This document shows, piece by piece, positions 56,263 through 64,000 of a DNA stretch of 64,000 bases. This DNA is from Cryptomeria japonica (Eukaryota; Streptophyta; Pinopsida; Cupressales; Cupressaceae): NCBI RefSeq assembly GCF_030272615.1, contig NC_081409.1, positions 873,634,626 through 873,698,625 of the forward strand, read 5' to 3'. Numbering within the stretch: position 1 is the first letter of the stretch; every line of letters starts with the position of its first letter. The translations under genes and the position numbers were made by a program. A model generated the notes under the pieces. The model was not told where the DNA came from and did no database searches. It saw nothing but the letters and a program-made list of their open reading frames with translations.

Positions 56263-57330
56263 TGTGTTCTATCTCAATTTGTTCCTTGTCATCATTGGAT
56301 CATCCTTATCTCCTAAAATCTGACTTGATGCATGATTTCTTCTAACATACTTGGCTAATATAGGCTCGGTAGGCTCTGTATGATCTTCATCACTTGGTAA
56401 CTGGATATTCTCTTCATTTCCTTTAGCAGTCTTCTCAGTAGGACTTCTTGGTTGAACATAGACAAATCCTTCATAATATTTTGGTTCTTTGGAGTTTCCT
56501 TCATCATTTCTTTCTGAAAATTCATCAATTTTTACATTTGGACTTTCCACTATTTTGTTAGATGATTTGATTAGACATTTAAATGCTTTACTTCTAGAAG
56601 AATAACCTAGAAATGTTCCTTCTTCACTTTTCTGATCAAACTTACCATTTCTATCATCTTTGTCATACCAGATTTCATATGGTGTCTTCAAAGTTCCTTT
56701 CTTTAGTTGAACTTGGTTTAGGGTGTAAGCTGTTGTGCTTGTTGCTTCTCTCCAAAATGTTTGTGGCACTTTCTTTTCAATCATCAGGGTTCTGGCACAA
56801 TCCACAATAGATCTATTTCTTCTCTTAGCTATCCCATTTTGTTGTGGAGTTCTCGGTGTAGAGACTTGTCTTTTTATACCATGTTCATTGCAGTATAAGT
56901 TAAACTCATTAGATGTGAACTCTCCTCCTCTATCTGATCTAAGACATTTCAGTTGTCTTCTTGTTTCATTTTCAACTCTTGCCTTGTACCATTTAAACAT
57001 TTGAAAAGCTTCTAATTTTTCTTTTAAAAACATAACTGACATCATCCTTGAATAATCATCCACAAATAATATGAAATATTTATCACCATAATAACTCTGA
57101 ACTTTCATAGGACCACAAAGATCAGTGTGCACAAGATCTAAAATTCCCTTAGATATGTAGGAATTACTTTTAAAGCTTGATCTTGTCATCTTTCCCATCT
57201 GGCATCCTCGGCACATAGCATTCTCAAGTTTCTCAAGACTCGGTAGACCTCTTACTCGGTGCTTCTTACTTATTTTGATTAAATTATCAAAATTTACATG
57301 ACAAAACCTTTTATGCCATAACTAGGTATC
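56263..57330 (-). pseudogene. Copia integrase, element E
   Basis: 315 open codons (56269-57216) plus an upstream part in the same style (HVNFDNL, RVRGLPSLEK). Zinc region CRGCQMGKM, core LVHTDLCGP, FVDDYSR, CLRSDRGGEF and TPRTPQQNG. The next motif, normally AERKN, reads AKRRN: the catalytic Glu is Lys (GAA to AAA type change). So the longest open integrase frame in the window encodes a dead enzyme. Stop at 56269 is TAG. Confidence 0.9.
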
Positions 57331-57720
57331 ATCTATCTTTGCATATAGACACTTTTTCTGAGTTGAGTCAAGGTGAAATGTGTTACCTTTTGTTTGTGTC
57401 CTGGTAGCAGCTAACTTTCCATGCTTGTCATGAACTTTGACAATTCCTTTCTAAAATTCTATTTGGTATCCTATATTGTTTAGCTTTGCTACACTCAACA
57501 AATTGTATTTCAATCCTTCAACCCAATAAACATCATTACATTTAGCATTGTCAAGAAGTGTTATGGATCCTTTACCTTTTACTGGACATGGTGCATCATT
57601 ACCAAATCTTACATAACCTCCATCATAATCTTCTAACATAACAAACTTGTGTTTATCACCTGTCATGTGATGTGAGCATCCATTATCTATAATCTATGAA
57701 TCATTAGTATTTATGTGAGA
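57331..57720 (-). pseudogene. Copia protease, element E
   Basis: Active site IIDNGCSHHMTGD (about 57655-57690), Asp present; VRFGN, VKGKGSITL and LKYNLLSVAKL follow. Stops at 57451 and just before the active site (TAG near 57695). Confidence 0.85.
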
Positions 57721-58860
57721 TATTAGAGTTTTTTCTTCATATCTTTCTTCATCTGATCCATCTTTGATAGACACATAAACTACTTCCTCTATATCAGTTT
57801 CATCTGATTTATCATCATTGGATTCCTCATCAGCTATTAGGCATGACTTTCTATCTCTTCTTTTGGAGTCTCAGTGTCCTCTGTAATGATTATTTTTCTG
57901 TCTGTCATCTTAGTAATCTCTCTTTTCAGTAGAATCTTTGTTAGGATAGTTAGAAGCCATATGTCCTATCTTATCACAATTGAAACATTTCAAAGGTAGT
58001 TTTCCTTTATACTTACCTTTGCCTCTCAGTAACCTTCTAGCTAATAGTGCTTCAAACTCTTCTTGCTTTCTGATTTCCTCATGTAGTTTGTGTACTTCTT
58101 CCATGTTCTTATGAAATCTTTCACTTGCTCCACTATGATTCTCTTTAGAATACTTATACTTTCTATCATTGTAATCATCAAATTCATCAAGATGAAAAGA
58201 ACTAAATGCAGATTCAACTTTATTTACTGAAGACCCATTATTATCAAAATTACTTAACTCAAATGCATGTAGCTTACCAATAGTAGCATCCAAAGAAACT
58301 GGCATATTGGGTGCATACCTCAATTCATTGATTGCAAAGACTCGGATTGCATAAGCAGGTAGAAGGGTTCTCAATAACTTACTTGTGACATCCTTTTCTT
58401 TAATGGTTCATGCTGCTCCTTTGATTTGATTGACAATCTCCTTTAACCTTGTATTGTACTGGGTTATGTTCTCACCTTCATTCATCCTCATAGATTCAAG
58501 TTGTCCTCTTAGACTATCAATTTTTTCTCTTTGAACATGTTCATCACTGCCATACATAGATATGAGCTTGTCCCACATTGCCTTGGCATCATTGCAACCT
58601 TCTAGATTATTAAACTCTGAGTCGGTCAATGCAGATGTTATTTCAATCATTGCTTGAATATGTTCTTGCTTTGCCTTTATCTCTTCCATTGTCAATGGAT
58701 AGGTTCTAGGTGTAATGAAATCATTCTCCTGATAATATACAACATATTCTCCAACTCCTTATAGGTGTAGCTTCATCCTTTTCTGCCATGTAGAGAAACT
58801 TGACTTGTTCAGCTTCGGTGCATCCCTCTATACATCTTTGGATCTTTGCCTCAAGTACCT
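57721..58860 (-). pseudogene. Copia Gag, element E
   Basis: KLNKSSFSTWQKRMKL near 58800, a stop, GVGEYVVYYQEND, MYGSDEHVQREKIDSLRGQL, LRTLLPAYAIRV, LEEALLARRL-type region and one knuckle CFNCDKIGHMASNY whose last Cys is Tyr, then an acidic tail into protease. Stops near 58776, 58406, 57908 and 57873. Confidence 0.85.
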
Positions 58861-58880
58861 TTAAACTTTTCTTCTGGAGT

Positions 58881-58897
58881 CCAAAGCTCTGATACCA
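58881..58897 (-). other. Primer binding site of element E
   Basis: Minus strand TGGTATCAGAGCTTTGG; the first 12 bases match the initiator-Met site. Confidence 0.9.
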
Positions 58898-58899
58898 AT

Positions 58900-60424
58900 T
58901 GATAGTTCTGATACTTAAGGTAAGTATAGATGCCAAGCTAACAAGATGAGAGGGGGGGGTGAATCATACAAACTTAATCTTCCATAAAAATAATAGATTC
59001 AACCTTGGTAACATATACTTCAGCAATATAACCAACAATGCTAAACATGCAAACTCATAAGCATATAAATATCACAACACTCATAACACCAGATTTAACG
59101 TGGAAAACCAAATAGGGAAAAACCATTGTGGGATTTCAGACCCACTAAGAAATATACTCTTCTAGAATATGCTCAGTTAAAAGCAAATCCTGTTAAAGAT
59201 TACAAACACATTGCTAGATGTGACCCGGTTAAGGGATTTCCCTCAGATCTGTTAGGATCTTCACCTTGTTAGAAGTGACCTTGTCAAAGGATTTCAAACA
59301 CTCAATCAAAATGTCACCTTCCTAGAGGGTTTTACAAATAAGACTGTTAAGTCCACTCGGTTAAGAGATTTTCTGTCACTTTACAAAATAACAGTAATAA
59401 AAATCTATCTGCAACTTCACATCTAAAATGCTAAAGCAGATTCTTATTTTCTCAATACAATCTAGTCATAGGACTTATCTTGTCCTTCTGCTAGGCTCTA
59501 TACTCTATTATTCAAACAGGTCTTCAAGCTTATGTGCTCGGTAATCACTATGTAGCATCCCTGTGCTTACACCTGCTTGCATACATTGTTTATCAACAGT
59601 TCCTTATTTATAAACAATTTGCCAACCGCTTAATCTCCTTGATCACATTTCCCATGATCAATCATAGCCATCAGATCTTCAAACTTGACCAGGTTCAATG
59701 TATCCATCGATCTGAAAATGTTTTATCCCAACTTGGAACTTGTATACATTTCTTGGAACTTGTGCTAGGGTATTGTGGTTGAATCTGAGCTGTAGATCTT
59801 CCTGTCGATTTTCCTTTGCCATAGATTCTTTAACAACCTTTATACATGTTGTAACAATCATTTAATCATAACCAACTCATCAGCTTCCTTCATTAAATAA
59901 TGCTTTTATTCATTCAATGCTTTCTATTACAGTTCGGTTGCAACTTGGTAAATACTAAACTTCACTCCGTAGACATTCCGCCTTCATTAACCGATAGCGA
60001 TAACCTTACGGTTTACTGAATATGTTCCTTAGGGTTTACCGACTAGGTTCTTTGCTCGATAACATAGTATAGTATTAACCTTACAAACAATAGCATATGT
60101 AGGATATCAAAAAATAATCTAAACATCATGATCTCATCATTGTCTAACTCGGTAATAGTTGTCGATTGAATAACTTATTCCTCCCCTTATTCATCACATT
60201 CTTTCTGTGTCTTTTACCGACATCTTTATACTGACCAAATCATACTTCTTAAGATATGGCAATATCATACTGAATTAGAAAATCAATTTCTTGACATCAA
60301 TGACAAAATAATAATATTAAGACAGTAAACATCCTTAATCAGTTATATCCATAATCATCAACAACCTTCTCAATATCCTTATTGAAATGCCAACAATCTC
60401 CCTTTGTCTGTTATAATGCCAACA
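58900..60424 (-). repeat. 5' LTR of element E
   Basis: Pairs with 52827-54328 but carries about 23 extra bases at 60010-60033 that partly repeat the adjacent GGTTTACCGA text. Conserved box 59097-59150, boxes 59160-59375. Confidence 0.92.
59604..59613 (-). promoter_or_regulatory. TATA-like box in the 5' LTR of element E
   Basis: TTATAAATAA on the minus strand; the same in the other LTR. Confidence 0.5.
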
Positions 60425-60429
60425 AAATC

Positions 60430-61119
60430 TTCATTGAGAGTGCTATGCTTGGACTTTTTGACACTAAACGGAAACCTTTCCAAGTAATCTTCAAGATTCT
60501 CATCTTCAGTTTGTGTCATTCGAAAGATATCATCTCCATGACGATCAGTACCTCTACAATAATCTTTGTATTTTGCAAGAAACAACCATTTCATCTCATC
60601 CCATGTATTGATTGTGCTACTACCCAAGCTCATAAACCATCTCAAGGATGACTCCTTCAAAGTGGTAGGAAAATTTTTTAGTCTATGGGCATTTGTAGTA
60701 TAGTCAAAACTTCTACAGAGAACATCAAACTCAAACATAAATGTGTTTGGATCCTCTGTCACCTATCCATAGAATTTAGGGAGTGAAGATGATGGAATGT
60801 TCTTGAGATTATTGTTATCATGCTGATTAGAGATGGGAAACTCAAACGTTGGACCTGGTAGTGGTGGTGGATTATTCCCCCCAGGAGGAGGGTTCCCTTG
60901 CATTAGATTTGTGGGGGTTGTTACTATAGGAAATTCTTCTTCTTGAAGACCAAAAAGGAACTGAAGATTACCTTCCAGAATTTCAGATTCAGGGTGGTTC
61001 AAATTTTGTGAGGCTTGGTAAAGTTTAGCAAAAGGATTTATATCTGGAAAATTATCTTCTGCATGATTAGAATGAGTGGGCAGAAATCTACCTCTAGGGT
61101 CTCTTCTTCTTCTATGCAT
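60430..61119 (-). pseudogene. Gag N-terminal half, element G
   Basis: Start ATG 61117-61119 (MHRRRRDPRGRF), 90 bases inside the primer site. A Pro/Asn-rich N-terminus, then PSSSLPKFYG, a TAG (about 60760), and the capsid domain EDPNTFMFEFDVLCRSFDYT, RWFMSLGSSTINTWDEM and EDENLEDYLERF. Element E interrupts it after STLNED. Confidence 0.85.
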
Positions 61120-61209
61120 GCAGATTCATGAAATTTTTCAAGCAATAGGGTATTACCAAAAACAATTAATTGAAAACAACAACAACCATAAAAGGTTCTT
61201 AATTTGACA

Positions 61210-61230
61210 CCATCCCCGACAACGGTGCCA
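61210..61230 (-). other. Primer binding site of element G
   Basis: Minus strand TGGCACCGTTGTCGGGGAT, close to the tRNA-Asp-type site TGGCGCCGTTGCCGGGGA of Athila/Tat elements with two C-to-T or G-to-A differences. Confidence 0.88.
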
Positions 61231-61234
61231 AAAA

Positions 61235-62496
61235 TGTCTACTCCAACTATAATAATAATAACTCTAATTGAAATCTCAACCTGAAGCTTGGACATTCATC
61301 TGGTAAAGTTACTATTTTCATGGCTAGTGTTCATTTAGTTATCAACCCAGGGACATAAAAATTGAAATGGGTCTGCACTATATATGCACTAAGTTCCTTC
61401 AATAGCTATTTTGCATTACTGTAGTAACTAACATTATGCAGAAAGGAAAGGCAAGAATGGAAATTATAGACGGCTATAGGAAAACTTATAAAAACAATGC
61501 TGGAATGATCTAATATAAATAATAGAAATCACTATGTTCTGGCTTGGCTGCAAGAATAGTTAGTGGATCTATTTCCAGTGGCTGTAGGAACACTCAAGGT
61601 ACAAACTTCTACTGCAACTAAAGAAGAACTAATTTCAATGAGCATAAACACAAGATCACTCACCAAGTGGGCCCCCTTGGATGAGTGATATCAAGCTTCC
61701 AGAAAAAATACTTTTAGCAAATTAGAACAACATATCTTTTATCCATTACTTCCTGAAAATGATTACATGTTTGAAAAGAAAACTCAAGAATTCTTATCAA
61801 AATTCTTTGCTCTATTCCTTTCTATTTTGTCTAAACTCTAAGGAAAAAGGAAGATCTTATTAAAAAGAAATGATCAACTACAATGGATAACTCAAATCAC
61901 GCCTAGAAGAAGAGGCAGATGATTGACTGATGAAGAAGATAACTAAAGCTTTGCTGCAGGAAACATAGATCTAAACCGAACCATAGTCTTTGTATGTCGT
62001 GGTGGTGTTTTGAAAATTCAATGCCCACTAAAGTTAAACTTCCATAGTGCTTCTTGTCTACTCCGCTCATGTCGTACCTTGCACTCGCTCGACTCCGCTT
62101 CACTTATATCTCTAGTTATTTCTTATGTGATTCTTCCTTCTTCGAGCACGAAAGGAGAATATCCACCATGGCATCAATTATTATCTACACTAAAACAAAA
62201 ACAACATACAAGGACATGCATATGCATTTAATTTAATTAACACATTCATTAATTCACATATGATATTACCCTAAATAATTTGCTAAGCAATAGGAACAAA
62301 TCACTTGGTTGCAGGAATAAATGGCATGGCTACAAGAATAGACTAGTAAAGTTCAAACATGATTTCATAAATTCAGGTTTAACACATGGAATACATATAG
62401 TCAATTCACAATACTTAACTACTACTATGCAAACCAAAAGATGTCAAAAACCTAAGAGTTTTGATGGTAAAAACATGACAAAGTCTCAACTTATCA
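61235..62496 (-). repeat. 5' LTR of element G
   Basis: Pairs with 43806-45064, TG...CA ends, TATA-like at 61375-61387. Confidence 0.92.
61375..61387 (-). promoter_or_regulatory. TATA-like box in the 5' LTR of element G
   Basis: GCATATATAGTGC on the minus strand, same in both LTRs. Confidence 0.45.
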
Positions 62497-62501
62497 AGTG
62501 A
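62497..62501. repeat. TSD of element G, right copy (AGTGA)
   Basis: Identical to 43801-43805. Confidence 0.9.
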
Positions 62502-63413
62502 CTGCAACAAATTTGATTACGCCAGAACATGGGATAGAGTGTAAATATTCATAGTGCCTTGGGTGAAGTTTGTATCACTTATGGTCTACTTCCTCTTCTC
62601 AGATTTCATAGTGTCTCTTTCCATTAAAATCTGCTCAACCCTGCTTTCTATATCCTCTATTCCCTTCTTTGTTTCCACTGCCTTCATTGCTTCTTCCTTA
62701 ACTTCAACAACTACCATGGGAGGGTTTTGATTACCCTCACCCACATCAATTTCCTTCTAACTTACATCTATCTCCACAACTATAGTATCCATAACTCTTG
62801 CATCTCCCAATGAATCTAAGTCAACCTATTGGGCTATATGTTCTCTTGGTTTATCATCTTTTGGCTTATCTCCTAGGGATGGCATTCCAAGAGCTTTCAG
62901 AATAGACTTTTGAACATCTTCCTGAGATTTTTCAACAATAACCTCATATTGATACTTCAAAAGAATTTCCCTCAAAATTTGTTCCATCTCTTTGTGAACT
63001 TCTTCATTTTTCCCAATCATTAATATGTTCACTCTTGATTTTCTTCTGAACTTTTCTTTGTTCTCCTTGAGAATTCTATCTATTTCCTTTTTAGCAATTA
63101 CCAGACAAAGTTGTACTAACACATACTCTCTTATCCTTTCTTCTTCTAATCTTGTTGTCTTGTTCCTTAGTTCTAGGAGATCATATAAGCTCTTGGGAAA
63201 TTCTGATACAATCTCAATGAGATCCCTATTATACTTATTTAGATATACAACTTTGGCTTCTTCCAATGATTTTTTCCCTTTGTCATCCAATAGATCATAA
63301 AATTGACAAAGTAGTTTGAAATTACCTTGTTCAGTTATTGATTCCTTAACTTGCTTTAGTGTTATCCTAGATTGTTCTATTGGCATTTGCATAAAGATTG
63401 CATTAATGATATA
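62502..63413 (-). pseudogene. Middle part of the unknown ORF of element H
   Basis: 188 open codons (62826-63392), then further in-frame coding to about 62530 with three TAG stops and a final TAA near 62533; a frame change joins it to 43805 and below. Sequence is highly charged and helical: LLCQFYDLLDDKGKKSLEEA, FPKSLYDLLELRNKTTRLEE, EVHKEMEQILREILLKYQYE, then acidic EIDVGEGNQNPP and a Lys/Glu coiled coil. No catalytic motif or membrane segment. The upstream end is cut by the LTR of element I. I cannot name the family. Confidence 0.52.
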
Positions 63414-63416
63414 TTA

Positions 63417-64000
63417 TGTTGTAATTGATGTCAATTGAACTAGTGATGGTATTTATGATATTGCTGATATTGTTGTTCTTGATATTATCTTGTAACCGGT
63501 AGGAAGAGCTTTGAGGAAGATGTTGTAAACCGATATGATAGTTTGTGAGTTAAACTGGTAAACCGGTGTATAAGGTTAAAACCCTTTCTATGCATTGTAA
63601 CCGGTAAACCCTACTAGTTGTTTTTGTTAAAACCTAATCAAGATTTGTTGGTTTAAGATCTAATGGTGAGCGGTAATGATAGTGAAACATGTGATCATTG
63701 TATGAGGATAAGTTCAAATTATTGTGGCACATTTGTTTGTTTGATTGATTGTTTAGGGAATGAGCAAAGTGGATTGCATCTAATGCAAAGTGCGTGATGA
63801 GTTACAAAGTCCAATGAAGTGGTGATCATGGAGCGGTTGGAATTTCTTGAAGAATGTGTATTGATTGCTATGTAAATCCAATGGTCACACTTGAACCGAT
63901 TTGTTTGTAATCTCTATGAGAGAATTAGGTTTTTGTTGTGTTACCAACCTAATTGATTTGTATTTAAGGTCGATGAAGTTGTTTGTAAAGTTGTTGGCAA
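63417..64000 (+). repeat. 5' end of an LTR, element I, runs off the window
   Basis: Starts TGTTGTAATTGATGTC, interrupting the H ORF; the flank before it is TATTA. It contains repeated ACCGGT and near-ACCGGT words (63480-63670) and a TATTTAAG TATA-like word near 63960, all as in Copia LTRs such as B. Orientation plus is inferred from TG and the TATA position. Its other end is outside. Confidence 0.6.

Larger units (their letters stand above)
52827..60424 (-). mobile_element. Element E: complete Copia retrotransposon inserted in gag of G
   Basis: LTRs 52827-54328 and 58900-60424, primer site 58881-58897, polypurine tract 54329-54341, TSD GAATC/AAATC. Copia domain order. Related to B in every domain but a different family by LTR. 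Confidence 0.93.
43806..62496 (-). mobile_element. Element G: Athila-like Gypsy retrotransposon with a third ORF
   Basis: LTRs 43806-45064 and 61235-62496, tRNA-Asp-type primer site 61210-61230, polypurine tract 45065-45080, TSD AGTGA. 18.7 kb including the 7.6-kb element E; about 11.1 kb without it. Order: Gag, protease, RT, RNase H, integrase, third ORF. The primer site, the single RNase H and a coding region after integrase on the same strand fit the Athila group. Decayed throughout. Confidence 0.9.
42896..63416 (-). mobile_element. Element H: host element carrying an unknown long ORF
   Basis: What remains after removing C, G and I: 42896-43805 and 62497-63416. It is a minus-strand ORF followed by polypurine-like tracts (TCAAAGGGGAAGGA at about 42975-42990; TTAGAGGGAGATC near 42945), suggesting the 3' end of a Copia-like LTR element. 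No pol domain is visible. It may belong to the same family as A. The true ends are not in the window. Confidence 0.5.

Overview
The window is repetitive plant DNA made almost entirely of LTR retrotransposons inserted into one another. I see no host single-copy gene, rRNA, complete tRNA gene or CRISPR array. Plant-type Copia elements with an initiator-Met primer site, Tat-like and Athila-like Gypsy elements, one chromovirus, very long elements (15.4 and 18.7 kb) and low GC point to a large-genome seed plant. A gymnosperm (conifer) is my best inference, but nothing in the window proves it.

Nine elements can be separated by LTR pairs, primer sites, polypurine tracts and target-site duplications (TSDs). 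From outermost to innermost: H (minus; a long uncharacterised ORF, 42896-63416) is the host of C, G and I. C (minus Gypsy, Tat-like, gag-protease only, 10289-42895, left end outside the window) sits in the 3' part of H and itself carries A, D and F. A (minus, Copia-type LTR and primer site, no pol seen, <1-10288) carries B (minus Copia, 1613-8883, TSD GATAT). D (minus Gypsy with two RNase H domains and a G-patch, 15576-30979, TSD GTTGG) interrupts gag of C. F (plus chromovirus, 32377-40269, TSD AGGAT/AGGAC) interrupts the leader of C. G (minus Athila-like Gypsy, 43806-62496, TSD AGTGA) interrupts the ORF of H and carries E (minus Copia, 52827-60424, TSD GAATC/AAATC) in its gag. I is a plus-strand LTR starting at 63417 and running off the right edge.

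Every coding region except the edge ORF at 1-420 is broken. Most premature stops fit single C-to-T changes (CAG/CAA to TAG/TAA, CGA or TGG to TGA), as expected for old methylated copies. D is the youngest: its 1.45-kb LTRs differ at about a dozen sites by eye. Where B, D and E split a coding region, the reading frame across one TSD copy is continuous, which confirms the boundaries.

The least explained material is non-canonical: a 20-bp-period array of the palindrome AGCGCT beside a primer site that resembles a whole tRNA 3' half (D); a string of perfect inverted repeats next to the D polypurine tract; a roughly 690-codon third ORF and an internal polypurine tract in G; an unknown ORF shared in style by A and H, which lack visible pol; a three-unit 300-bp repeat in the C leader; and a conserved box plus an array of GTTAAAGG-like boxes shared by the LTRs of three Copia families.
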